Positions 1 through 8,341 of a stretch of DNA of 64,000 nt are shown piece by piece; positions within the stretch are counted from its first letter, which is position 1; each line of letters starts with the position of its first letter. This DNA is from Noviherbaspirillum soli (GTDB taxonomy: Bacteria; Pseudomonadota; Gammaproteobacteria; Burkholderiales; Burkholderiaceae_D). The stretch is taken from the NCBI RefSeq assembly GCF_015352955.1, contig NZ_JACYOX010000010.1, forward strand, positions 62,001 to 126,000. The letters are read 5' to 3'. Under the pieces are notes generated by a model. The model was not told the origin of the DNA. It saw only the letters and a program-made list of their open reading frames with translations, and searched no databases. The translations under genes were made by a program, and so were the position numbers.

Positions 1-150
1 GTCAATGGCGAAGTCATCGGCGGCGTGGGCCTGAGCGGCGGCAACGGCGAGCAGGATACCGCCTGCGGCCTGGCGGCATTGCAGGCGCTGAAGGACGCGC
101 TGGCCGGCGAGGGCTATGACGTGATGGTCGAGGCGGACATCAAGAAATAA
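1..150 (+). CDS. GlcG/HbpS-family (DUF336) protein, C-terminal fragment
   Basis: Only the last 49 codons lie in the window; the frame is open from base 1 to the TAA at 148-150. The visible peptide carries a glycine-rich turn (IGGVGLSGGNGEQD) followed by a cysteine and a final helix (CGLAALQALKDAL), the usual end of GlcG/HbpS proteins. Some family members bind heme; many are found in catabolic operons without a proven role. The next gene starts 38 bases downstream on the same strand, so the two are probably co-transcribed. A second full-length member of the family is at 26677-27189. Confidence 0.75.
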   Translation, partial: VNGEVIGGVGLSGGNGEQDTACGLAALQALKDALAGEGYDVMVEADIKK

Positions 151-188
151 GGCAGTCCCGGCCTGGCCGGGAACGGATGGAGTGGACG

Positions 189-1208
189 ATGGCATACCAG
201 GTAATTCTGTTCAACACGGACAGCAGCTTCACGGTGCAGGACGACGAGTCGGTGCTGGACGGCGCACTCCGCGCCGGCGTGCCGCTGGCGCATGACTGCC
301 GCATGGGCGGCTGCGGCACCTGCCGCGTGAAGCTGCTCGACGGCACGGTGTCGTATGAGGACGAACCTTTTGGCCTGAGTCCGGAAGAAGCGGCCGAAGG
401 CTATGCGCTGGCTTGCCAGGCGAGGCCGCAAAGCGACCTGGTGATCCAACCGGGCGCGTCGGCCGCCATGCCGGAACCGGAGCGCCGCAGCGCCGTGGTG
501 CGCGAGGTGCGCAGCCTGTGCGACAGCGTCCGGCACCTGCTGCTGGAAGTCGAAGGCGATGCGCCGCCGGTGTTCCTGGCCGGGCAGTACATGAATGTGC
601 ATCTGGAAGACGGCAGCGCCCGCAGCTTTTCAATGGCGTCCGCCCCGAATGGCAGGCTGATCGACTTCCATGTGCGGCGCATTCCGGGCGGCAGCTTCAC
701 CGACCGCCGCCTGGCGCAATTGCGTGCCGGCGACCGGGTTGACATCACGCTGCCGCTGGGCGGCTTCCACTACCGCAGCGCGGACTACCGGCCGCTGATC
801 ATGGTCGCCACCGGCACCGGCCTGGCGCCGATCCGCAGCATCCTGCAGTCGCTGATGGACGACCCGGACTGCCCGCCGGTCACGCTGTACTGGGGCATGC
901 GCAACGAGGCCGACCTGTACCTGGACGCCGAAATCCGGGCCTGGGGCGAGAAGCTGTATGACTTCCGCTATGTGCCTGTGCTGTCGCGCCCCGAACCCGG
1001 CTGGACCGGCCGCACGGGCCATGTGCAGCAGGCGGTGGTGCAGGACCATGGCAGCCTGGAAGAGCATGCGCTCTACCTGTGCGGCGCGCCGGCCATGGTG
1101 CGCGACGCAAAGCAGCTGTTCATGGCCAACGGTGCCAGTGCCGACCATATCTATGCCGACAGCTTCAGCTTTGCCCACGAGTTGCCGGGCGAGCCGCTGG
1201 GTGCCTGA
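189..1208 (+). CDS. Ferredoxin-NAD(P)H reductase with N-terminal [2Fe-2S] domain
   Basis: A 339-aa electron-transfer protein that passes electrons from NAD(P)H through FAD to a plant-type [2Fe-2S] cluster, as the reductase component of an oxygenase or similar enzyme. Cluster ligands are Cys37, Cys42, Cys45 and Cys76 (CRMGGCGTC and ALACQ). The FAD-binding RSFSMAS motif and the nucleotide-binding GTGLAPIRSIL follow in the order of the PaaE / phenol hydroxylase P5 / CDP-glucoseen reductase group. I chose the ATG at 189 because GGAG lies six bases upstream; an in-frame ATG at 177 is possible. It is the first of three [2Fe-2S] proteins in this operon. The partner enzyme is not in the window, so the substrate cannot be named. 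Confidence 0.88.
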   Translation: MAYQVILFNTDSSFTVQDDESVLDGALRAGVPLAHDCRMGGCGTCRVKLLDGTVSYEDEPFGLSPEEAAEGYALACQARPQSDLVIQPGASAAMPEPERRSAVVREVRSLCDSVRHLLLEVEGDAPPVFLAGQYMNVHLEDGSARSFSMASAPNGRLIDFHVRRIPGGSFTDRRLAQLRAGDRVDITLPLGGFHYRSADYRPLIMVATGTGLAPIRSILQSLMDDPDCPPVTLYWGMRNEADLYLDAEIRAWGEKLYDFRYVPVLSRPEPGWTGRTGHVQQAVVQDHGSLEEHALYLCGAPAMVRDAKQLFMANGASADHIYADSFSFAHELPGEPLGA

Positions 1209-1252
1209 GCCTGGCTTCACAAACCAAAGATCAACCAGACGCGGACATCGTC

Positions 1253-1594
1253 ATGCCGAAAATCCTGTTGCACAAGAACGGCCAGGTCCACGAGGGCGAG
1301 GTGAAGGAAAACACCAACCTCGTGGTGCGGGCCGGCATCAAGCAGTTTCCCTACCCGAACCTCTCCTACAGCTGCGGCATGGGCAAGTGCGCCAGGTGCG
1401 CCTGCATCGTGCTGGCCGGCGGCGAGCATTTGCCGGCGCCGAACTGGAAGGAGAAGAAGCAGCTTGGCGACCGGCTCGACCAGGGCTACCGCCTGGCCTG
1501 CCAGCTCTGGATCAGCCATGACATCGAGCTGAGCCAGGACAACATCGATCCGGAGCTGGCAGCGCGCAGCGACGGCCTCACACGCACCGTCTGA
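1253..1594 (+). CDS. [2Fe-2S] ferredoxin
   Basis: A 113-aa plant-type ferredoxin. Cluster ligands are in SCGMGKCARC and the later RLACQ, giving the CX4CX2C...C pattern. A longer open frame starts upstream at 1079 but overlaps the reductase; the ATG at 1253 gives a family-length protein. The gene lies 44 bases after the reductase and 18 bases before the next small gene, so it is part of the same operon. It has an insertion (about residues 60-75, HLPAPNWKEKKQLGDRLDQG) that is shared in outline with the ferredoxin at 1941, suggesting the two are paralogues. Confidence 0.85.
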   Translation: MPKILLHKNGQVHEGEVKENTNLVVRAGIKQFPYPNLSYSCGMGKCARCACIVLAGGEHLPAPNWKEKKQLGDRLDQGYRLACQLWISHDIELSQDNIDPELAARSDGLTRTV

Positions 1595-1612
1595 CCGCGA
1601 GGAGCCAGCGCC

Positions 1613-1909
1613 ATGTACATCATCCTGACCAGCAAGCCCGGACAATACCGCACCGAGCCTGCGCAAGGCATGCGGCCGGTGGAACAGTACGACTACCTGT
1701 TGTGCGGCAAGAAAAGGGCGGAATTCGTGCTCGCTGAAATGACTGCCGAAGGCAAGGTCAGGATCACCGAGGAAGGCGAGGGCGGCGTGGTCAATCACGT
1801 GCCCTCCAAGTTCCTGCCGCGTTTTGCCACTATCGAGCAGGCGCGCAGCGAACTGAAGCATCTTGCGGGCTTCGGCACGCTGGAAATCGAACTGGTGCGT
1901 GTCGCCTGA
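1613..1909 (+). CDS. Unrecognised 98-aa protein between two ferredoxin genes
   Basis: I do not recognise a family. The protein is soluble, has no signal peptide or membrane segment, and is rich in charged residues; it contains one cysteine (LLCGKKRAEF) and ends in a predicted alpha/beta stretch (IEQARSELKHLAGFGTLEIELVRVA). A good ribosome-binding site (GAGGAG) precedes the ATG. It sits 18 bases after one [2Fe-2S] ferredoxin and 31 bases before another, so it is likely a component or accessory factor of the same redox system. Codon use matches the neighbours, supporting a real gene. Confidence 0.7.
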   Translation: MYIILTSKPGQYRTEPAQGMRPVEQYDYLLCGKKRAEFVLAEMTAEGKVRITEEGEGGVVNHVPSKFLPRFATIEQARSELKHLAGFGTLEIELVRVA

Positions 1910-1940
1910 CAAGGCGGCGCCCACATCCTGGAATACCGAC

Positions 1941-2240
1941 ATGATCGAAGTCACATTCATCACCAATGACAACAAGGTCGCCACCGCGCCCGACAACAGC
2001 AACCTGCTGCGGGTATCGCTGCGCGAACAGGGCGGCATTCCATTCCTGTGCGGCGGCGGCAAGTGCGGCACCTGCAAGTGCCGCATCGAGAAGGGCATCG
2101 AATATACGGACCAGGTCAAGGACAAGGAACGCAAGCACCTGACCCAGGAAGACCTGGACCAGGGCTACCGCATGGCCTGCCAGACCTTCGTGCTGGAAGG
2201 CAGCATCAGCGTGTCCTGGGTGCCGAAGAAGAAGGCATGA
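1941..2240 (+). CDS. [2Fe-2S] ferredoxin
   Basis: A 99-aa plant-type ferredoxin with cluster ligands in LCGGGKCGTC and RMACQ. Its middle part (YTDQVKDKERKHLTQEDLDQGYRMACQ) resembles the same region of the ferredoxin at 1253, so the two look like an old duplication separated by the 98-aa gene. A redundancy of three [2Fe-2S] domains (this one, the one at 1253, and that in the reductase) is unusual for a simple two-component oxygenase. The downstream permease gene starts 34 bases later on the same strand. Confidence 0.85.
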   Translation: MIEVTFITNDNKVATAPDNSNLLRVSLREQGGIPFLCGGGKCGTCKCRIEKGIEYTDQVKDKERKHLTQEDLDQGYRMACQTFVLEGSISVSWVPKKKA

Positions 2241-2274
2241 GTCCGCATCCCCGCGCAGCCTGCCTGCGGATGCC

Positions 2275-3015
2275 ATGCTGATCACGCCCGTCACCCTGTC
2301 CGTGATCGGCATGGCCTTCATGCTGGCCGGCATGGTCAAGGGCATCATCGGCATGGGCTTGCCGACGGTTGCCATGAGCGTGCTCGGCCTGCTGATGGGT
2401 ACGCCGGAAGCGGTTGCCCTGCTGGCGCTGCCGACCCTCGTCACCAACACCTGGCAACTGCTGGGCGGCCCCGGCCTGGGCCGGCTTCTGCGCCGCTTCG
2501 CGCCCTTGCTCGCCACGCTGATGGTCGGGGGGTTTCTCGGTTCCACCATACTTGCGGATGGCAGCTTCGCGGGCGGCATATTGGGCGCCGTACTGGCTGT
2601 GTATGGCGCCTTCGGCCTGCTGGCGCCGCAGTTCCATGTGCCGCCGCGGCTGGAGCGGCCGCTGGCGCCGGTGGTGGGCCTGTTGTCCGGGCTGCTGTAC
2701 GGCTCCACCGGACTGGCGGTGATCCCGCTGATTCCCTACATGGGCTCGCTGAAGCTGGACAAGGAAGAACTGATCCAGGCATTCGGCCTGGCCTTCAGCG
2801 CCTGCGCGATCGGCCTGACCCTCGGCCTGATGATGGGCGGCCGGATGCAGATGTCGGTCACATGGACATCGCTGCTGGCGCTGTTGCCGGCGATGGCCGG
2901 CATGATCCTTGGCCAGCGCATCCGCCACCGCATGCAGCCGGAAACCTTCCGCCGCTTCTTCCTTATCTGGATGCTGGTCATCGGCAGCTACATGCTGGTC
3001 AAGGCGGTGCGGTGA
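2275..3015 (+). CDS. TauE/SafE (TSUP) family permease
   Basis: A 246-aa integral membrane protein with about eight hydrophobic segments. The N-terminal half has the glycine-rich signature of the family (AGMVKGIIGMGLPTVAM), repeated in weaker form around residue 143 (GLLSGLLYGSTGLAVIPL). TSUP proteins are predicted to export sulfite, sulfonates or small organic sulfur compounds and acids. It is the last gene of the redox operon, which hints that the pathway makes or uses a small organic anion. No terminator is obvious immediately downstream. Confidence 0.85.
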   Translation: MLITPVTLSVIGMAFMLAGMVKGIIGMGLPTVAMSVLGLLMGTPEAVALLALPTLVTNTWQLLGGPGLGRLLRRFAPLLATLMVGGFLGSTILADGSFAGGILGAVLAVYGAFGLLAPQFHVPPRLERPLAPVVGLLSGLLYGSTGLAVIPLIPYMGSLKLDKEELIQAFGLAFSACAIGLTLGLMMGGRMQMSVTWTSLLALLPAMAGMILGQRIRHRMQPETFRRFFLIWMLVIGSYMLVKAVR

Positions 3016-3332
3016 AGGCTGCCGGGGAGGGCGGCAGCGCATGGCCGGGAGTGGTCGCATGAAGTGGCCCAGCCGTGCCGCGAACACTTCTTCATGATCT
3101 CTTCCGCGCTCTGAAAACAGGCCAGACCTGATTCGAGGGCCTTCCTGGCGGCATTCTGCAGCCTGCTGCTGCATTCCTGATAGGTTTTCCAGGCGCGGTC
3201 GTGTGCGCACTGGAAGTTCGCCTCCAGCACAGGCCGGGATCGGCCTTTCTGCTCATTGGGCGCATTGATGGCCTTGAATGCCAGTGTATAGTCGCAGACG
3301 ATTGCGGCGGTCTGCCCTTTCCCGCAACGCAT
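2988..3332 (-). CDS. Possible small cysteine-containing protein, doubtful
   Basis: An open frame of 114 codons reading against the neighbouring genes. Its middle part has regularly spaced cysteines (QCAHD, ECSSR, ACFQ, KCSRH, SCDHS) within predicted helices, which looks more protein-like than random shadow translation. There is no convincing start signal and the last codons run into the 3' end of the permease gene. It may be a fragment of a decayed secreted protein. Otherwise the region 3016-3592 (577 bases) holds nothing I can identify. Confidence 0.2.
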   Translation of the reverse strand: MRCGKGQTAAIVCDYTLAFKAINAPNEQKGRSRPVLEANFQCAHDRAWKTYQECSSRLQNAARKALESGLACFQSAEEIMKKCSRHGWATSCDHSRPCAAALPGSLHRTALTSM

Positions 3333-3592
3333 GCTTAAGCGGTCGCGTCACCAGCTCGGCATCGTTCCGCAATTTCGGGTACGGCGACACAGGGAGCGCG
3401 TCGATCCGCGCCGTGGTCTCCGGATGGACAAAAGTCGCATCATTTCAATGAGAACGGGAAAGTGATTTCTTGCAAGATGTGCATCTATCCCGGGTGACAG
3501 GCGTTAAAATCACAGCGTTAACACATGGCCTGTCATTGCGAATGCGATTCTGCATTCCAATGGAGCAATCACCACTAAAAGGAAATATTGCG

Positions 3593-4126
3593 ATGTCCAA
3601 CGCACGAAAAGTCTTTCTGTCAGCCGGGGTACTGGGCGCCTTAGGTTGGCTGGCTTCTGGTGCCTTGAACTTCAAGCGGGACAACGATGAATTGCCGGTC
3701 GAGCCAATAGCAGTGAATCTGACGCCTGAATTGGCGCGCCTGATCGAATTCTCAGGCAAGGTAGCGGCCGCCATCGGCGTATGCAGCGCTTATGCGCTCA
3801 GGTCAGACAATGGCGACCGGCCCATGCAGCGTGAGGACCTGATGTGGTTGTCAGATGCGCTGCACCGTTTGCAGGCGCTGGGCGCCTATATTGGCCACGG
3901 ATCGGCAGACCAGATTGTCCATGCCTGTGATGGCCTGATCGCTACTTATCAGGAGTACCGGGCGAAGGACACGAAGTCGCATAAAGCGCGCGAATGTTTC
4001 GAGCGTCATGCGCAGCGGTTTTCCGTGGAGGATGGCATTGCCATTTTCACCGCCATCCGGAACAAGGTGCTGCCACTGTCGATGCCAGCCAAAGAGGCCG
4101 ACGCAGCCGAGGCGGGTCCGGTTTGA
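3593..4126 (+). CDS. Hypothetical protein with one N-terminal membrane segment
   Basis: A 177-aa protein whose start I place at the ATG at 3593, preceded by AAAGGAAA; an open frame extends upstream to 3470 without a good start. Residues about 5-22 (VFLSAGVLGALGWLASGAL) are hydrophobic, a membrane anchor or uncleaved signal. The rest is soluble and helical with no motif I recognise. It is monocistronic, followed by 262 gene-free bases and a convergent hydrolase. Codon choice is less GC-biased than in the preceding operon, like the other genes to about 10 kb. Confidence 0.6.
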   Translation: MSNARKVFLSAGVLGALGWLASGALNFKRDNDELPVEPIAVNLTPELARLIEFSGKVAAAIGVCSAYALRSDNGDRPMQREDLMWLSDALHRLQALGAYIGHGSADQIVHACDGLIATYQEYRAKDTKSHKARECFERHAQRFSVEDGIAIFTAIRNKVLPLSMPAKEADAAEAGPV

Positions 4127-4388
4127 TGAATCCGAACGGCTGAAACGACTCCTTCAAGAATTCAGAAGCGTTTGACCATGACCAGCGGCGCGGCGGCGGC
4201 AATAAATGTGAGGTTCGGGGCTGTGACACACGCAGTCCAGGCTGGGCGTCCAGAAGCGAGTGAAAGTTGGAAAGGCAAATATTCTCGAGTCCCCCTTTTT
4301 CAAAATCAGAATACTTGTAATTTACGTTATGTAAAATGAAGTATGTCGGCGCCATCGGCAGGCTTCCCGCCTCTCCCGCCGAGGTCAT

Positions 4389-5066
4389 TCATTGAATGGG
4401 CCCACAGCGCTGCTTCGCAGATTGCCGAAAATGGATTTCGAACCAACTCGCTGCAAGCATTGCCACTTCATCCAGCGTGCCTGGTTCCTCAAAAAGATGA
4501 GTAGCTCCCGGAATGATTGCAAGCCGCTTTTCACCGGACAAGAATTCATAAGCGGTCTCATTCAACTCAATCACTCCATGATCGTCACCTCCGATGATCA
4601 GCAGACATGGCGCCCTTACGGCCGCAAGTATTTTCTGACCCGCAAGATCAGGTCTTCCGCCGCGTGAGACCAGCGCAGTGATTTCCTGTGGGTGCCTTGC
4701 GGCAACTCGGAGCGCTGCCGCTGCGCCGGTGCTGGCACCGAACAGGCCCAGCGGCAGCATCCTGGCGAAATCTTGAGCCATTAGCCACGTAACGGCGGCG
4801 TCGAGACGCTGCGTCAGCAAATCGATGTCGAATCTGGTCTGATAATGCCGATCCTCATCGACGGTCAACAGATCAATCAGCAGCGTGCCAAGTCCGGCTT
4901 GCCGGAGAAAAGTTGCGACATGGTTATTGCGCACGCTCAGCCTGCTGCTGCCGCTCCCATGTGCAAACAACACCAGTCCAATTGCGTGGGCAGGAATTTC
5001 AAGCATGCCTTCCACCTGCAGTGCATCGACCGGGATGTGTACCAGCAGATTCAAGGGGGCGTTCAT
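4389..5066 (-). CDS. Alpha/beta hydrolase, dienelactone-hydrolase-like
   Basis: A 225-aa hydrolase. It shows the oxyanion segment LFAHGSGSSR, the nucleophile elbow GASTG (Ser), an acid in IIGGDDHGV and a catalytic-type His in IPGATHLFEEP. Proteins of this type are often linked to phosphoribosyltransferase domains, but here the hydrolase is alone. I place the start at the ATG at 5066, two bases after the stop of the upstream cytochrome gene, instead of an in-frame ATG at 5102 that would overlap it. The tight spacing indicates co-transcription with the cytochrome. Confidence 0.8.
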   Translation of the reverse strand: MNAPLNLLVHIPVDALQVEGMLEIPAHAIGLVLFAHGSGSSRLSVRNNHVATFLRQAGLGTLLIDLLTVDEDRHYQTRFDIDLLTQRLDAAVTWLMAQDFARMLPLGLFGASTGAAAALRVAARHPQEITALVSRGGRPDLAGQKILAAVRAPCLLIIGGDDHGVIELNETAYEFLSGEKRLAIIPGATHLFEEPGTLDEVAMLAASWFEIHFRQSAKQRCGPIQ

Positions 5067-5067
5067 T

Positions 5068-5580
5068 CTAGTACTCGGTTGAAAAGCCTTGAAATAAGGC
5101 AACAGTACCCTGCTCTTTGCCTGTACGGCGCCGACGATCGAACAGCGAGATTGTCTTGTCTTTCGGCGGATCAGGAAACTGATAATAGAGCTGATTCAAA
5201 TACTGGCTCACTGCTTCAACGTCTTCCTCGCTCCATGTTAGGCCGGTATTGCGTTCCCACCGGCGCACCTGCGCACGAAGCGACGGCCAGTCCTTTGCAA
5301 GACGCTGGTCCCGCCAATGTACCTGTGTCGTGTGACAGGCAACGCAGTGATTCTGATAAAGCATTTCTCCTCGCCCTTCTTCAAAAGGTGCGGCCTCGAC
5401 GTCAGCAAGAGGTACTGCGAGCAAAAGGGCCAAAATGACCACGCCGTGGTTTCTCGCAAGTTCGCGAAAGTAAAATCGCCGGGCAGACGCAAATGCTGCA
5501 GCGACAGGCCTGCTTGGCCTGTACAACCGTGATCTTGCTGTCACATCGACATTTCGTACCACAGTTAAAGAGGCCATCAC
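5068..5580 (-). CDS. Small periplasmic c-type cytochrome
   Basis: A 170-aa protein with a single heme-binding motif CVACHTTQ after a hydrophobic export segment (VVILALLLAVPLADVEA). Downstream helices (LRAQVRRWERN, VEAVSQYLNQLYYQF) fit a class I cytochrome c fold, although no clear distal Met ligand is visible. The long basic N-terminus before the signal segment suggests the true start is further in, perhaps a GTG/TTG near 5470-5500; no internal ATG is available. It runs directly into the hydrolase gene. Its electron partner is not evident here. Confidence 0.72.
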   Translation of the reverse strand: MMASLTVVRNVDVTARSRLYRPSRPVAAAFASARRFYFRELARNHGVVILALLLAVPLADVEAAPFEEGRGEMLYQNHCVACHTTQVHWRDQRLAKDWPSLRAQVRRWERNTGLTWSEEDVEAVSQYLNQLYYQFPDPPKDKTISLFDRRRRTGKEQGTVALFQGFSTEY

Positions 5581-6415
5581 GACTCCCGGTTAAAGACAAG
5601 TTTCCCAAGACCGTCTCACGGCACGGCCATGGCGCTCTTTGGCGGACGGGACCGCGCACATAGTCCGAGTATTTCAGCAAGCCGGTGCGACGCCACCAAA
5701 AAGATTTTTCAGACGCACTATCATGACCGTTATGGCGATTGGTTTATACGACGCTATCCTGGATTAAGGAGCAGTCCCCGGCGAGCACAACGAATCTTCG
5801 ATAACGCCAGAGGAGCCATAAGCGCAATGTTTCATTGGCGGAAATTCATGCGTCTTCCCACCTGAGTTGATACGGCACTGCATGGGTAGGAGCTTGGAAA
5901 CTGATTTATCGCCGGTAACGCGATGGATATACGTTTGCATCTCCGACCTTCAGCCGCATGGCCCTGTTTCGAATACCAGCAAAGCAGACCTCCTTATCTA
6001 ATCTAAGCAGCTCAGGCAACGAGACTTTGCGATTCCTCAGTTTTCCTGGCCCGACCCCAACGCAGGCAGACGAGAGCATGAAAGGATGCAAAAACGCCAT
6101 CGAGCGGATATCCGAATTAACGCCAAACGACGTTTGTCTGCTGCGCCGGGCTCCATAAAATGTCATTGCTTTTCCTGCCAAGCATATATAGAGATTGCAG
6201 TAATGAATGCATGTTCGCTTAATGCATGTAACCAAAAAAAAAATCAAGGGTATCAGAGTTGCAAACCCTTTGCCGTTAATACGGAAAATGGTTTGGATGT
6301 TAATTGTTGAAATGTCCGTCCATCAGAAGTTAGAAGCTTCATAATGCTTTGCTGATGATCGGACACATTCCCATCCGACCACCATTCTTAGCGTTTTCGA
6401 CAGGAGGAGAAAAAA
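5581..6415. other. Gene-free stretch, AT-richer
   Basis: 835 bases between the divergent cytochrome and SDR genes. Short open frames exist on both strands but none has a plausible start signal or recognisable product. There is a run of nine or ten A near 6232-6242. A strong Shine-Dalgarno (AGGAGG, about 6402-6407) ends the region and serves the SDR gene. Base composition is visibly lower in GC than the operons on either side. Confidence 0.5.
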
Positions 6416-7192
6416 GTGGAAAAGAAAGTTGCTGTAATTACAGGTTCGTCATCGGGTATCGGCGCCGCTACTGCCCGCCTCTTCGCACGTCATGGCTACA
6501 ATGTAGTTATTAATTTTGCGCGGAATGCAAATGCAGCTGAGAGCGTTGCTATGGACTGCAGAGAGTATGGCGTCGAAGCATTAGTCATTCAGGCTGACAT
6601 CGCCGAGGATGCGCAATGCAGAGCGCTGGCAGATGCAGTGAATCAGCAATGGGGGCGCGCAGACGCATTGGTGAACAATGCGGGTACGACAAAGTTTGTA
6701 GCCGCGAATAATCTCGAAGGGCTTTCGGCGCAAGACTTCCACGATATCTATTCGGTTAACGTCATAGGCGCTTACCAGATGATCCGGGCCTTTGTGCCTT
6801 TACTGAAGAAATCGCCTGGCGCAGGAATCGTTAATATCTCATCAGTCGCATCGGTGATGGGGGTGGGCTCCAGCTTGGCCTATATGGCCTCGAAGGGCGC
6901 GCTTAATGCCATGACATTTGGCTTAGCAAGGTCGCTGGCCCCGGAGATAAGAGTCAACGCAATAGGCCCAGGCATGGTCGAAACGCCGTGGCTTCAGAAC
7001 GGTTTAGGTCAAGAGCAATTTGAAGCAAGGCAGCGGGCTTATGAGTCAGCGACACCGCTGGCGAGCACGATTGAGCCTGAAGATGTAGCCGAGGCAGCTT
7101 ACTGGCTGTGCACCGGCGCACTCAAAACTACCGGAGAATTCATGCTGGTCGACAGCGGATTTGCCCGTTTCAGCAAGCTTCCGCGCGGTTGA
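6416..7192 (+). CDS. SDR-family NAD(P)-dependent oxidoreductase
   Basis: A 258-aa classical short-chain dehydrogenase/reductase, probably 3-oxoacyl-ACP-reductase-like. The cofactor motif TGSSSGIG is at residues 10-17, the NNAG motif at about 88-91, the catalytic Ser in NISSVAS near 143 and the YMASK pair near 157-161. The start is a GTG at 6416, about nine bases after AGGAGG. The gene stands alone between two long gene-free stretches and its codons are less GC-biased than those of the operons elsewhere. The substrate cannot be inferred. Confidence 0.85.
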   Translation: MEKKVAVITGSSSGIGAATARLFARHGYNVVINFARNANAAESVAMDCREYGVEALVIQADIAEDAQCRALADAVNQQWGRADALVNNAGTTKFVAANNLEGLSAQDFHDIYSVNVIGAYQMIRAFVPLLKKSPGAGIVNISSVASVMGVGSSLAYMASKGALNAMTFGLARSLAPEIRVNAIGPGMVETPWLQNGLGQEQFEARQRAYESATPLASTIEPEDVAEAAYWLCTGALKTTGEFMLVDSGFARFSKLPRG

Positions 7193-8341
7193 ATCTGAGC
7201 CCACGGCGGGCAAGGTACTCTTTCCCAGGATGAGCCACTGCCTATAAAGAAAAGTGAAAAAATGGAATGGCTCATCTCGCACAGCGGCTTTTCGATAGTT
7301 GCATATCTAGTAGTGGCATAAAATCAATACTGCTATGAATTCCGGGAGCGTGCCTCGCTGCCTGCAGTCGTATACGCTACGGCATCGATCGAGTGGCATT
7401 ACGATTCGCCGCCGTAGCTGCACTCATCGACAGAGGCAATAGCCGAGCTGTCGAACTGGCCTACTTCTCAGTACAACAAAAACCCGCGGGTTCGTGGTGT
7501 GTTTTGAGGTTGCCATATCACAACATTTGTATTGTCGTATTCAAAACACTTCAGCATCGATTGCCTGCGTCCGTGCAAACAAGGACGAATTTCATAAGCG
7601 TGAAACCGCTGGTAATCCGCTTATACGGCTTTCTGTCGCACTGAATCTCAGGCACGACGGGCTGGGAGGAAGCAAATTAAATCACGCGAAAGACACGTCT
7701 TGCAGGTTAAGCACTTTTGGGCTAGCAACCCTGCCCGATTGCTGACTCAAAAGAATTTATGACGAGTGACGACGGTCAGACATCTCCATGTCCGTGCAGG
7801 CGTGGCTGAAGTTCTTTCGCGTCTAACGATCCTGGCAATGCAGAACCGCCTCTTGTGCTCATTGCCGGTCACCATGTTTTGTTTGCCCAGCCTAACTCCA
7901 ACTTCACTTTCGTAAAGTTGCCAAAAATACACGCCAGGAAAAGCATGAACAATCCCGGACAAAAGTTTATTGGTTGAAATAAGTTGTCCGATCGGAACTA
8001 GCAAAGGCTTTTTTTCACTTAGCAGTCGTTACTTCTGATTCAAGAAAAATACTACTTTTCATAAACGGCTTTTGTATTTAACGACGTTACCTGTGCCTAT
8101 GACTCTTAAGCGGAATCCTGCAGCTTTTGTGAGGAACGTGGTTGATGGCTCGCGCTTAATACTTCCAAGAAAAGGTTTGGAGAGCTTAATAATATTGCAT
8201 TAATACATTACTTAAAAGCTCCAGAAACTAGGATCCCCACAGTCTTGCAACCAAGATTTAAAAAAGTTCTCTGGCATCCCAGCCACAACTGAAGTCAGGG
8301 GTCCAGCAGAGATAAAGACCTCATTACTCTTAAGAACAATA
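7193..8341. other. Long gene-free stretch upstream of TpsB gene
   Basis: 1149 bases with no convincing gene; several 60-85-codon open frames lack start signals and do not look protein-like. The region is AT-rich, especially 8030-8340. In a typical two-partner secretion locus the TpsA exoprotein gene would be next to TpsB, but nothing here or downstream resembles a large secreted adhesin, even as fragments. Confidence 0.5.

Noticed and set aside
7393-8004. Small open frames upstream of the TpsB gene as a TpsA fragment
   Set aside because: Translations show no TPS secretion domain or repeat pattern.
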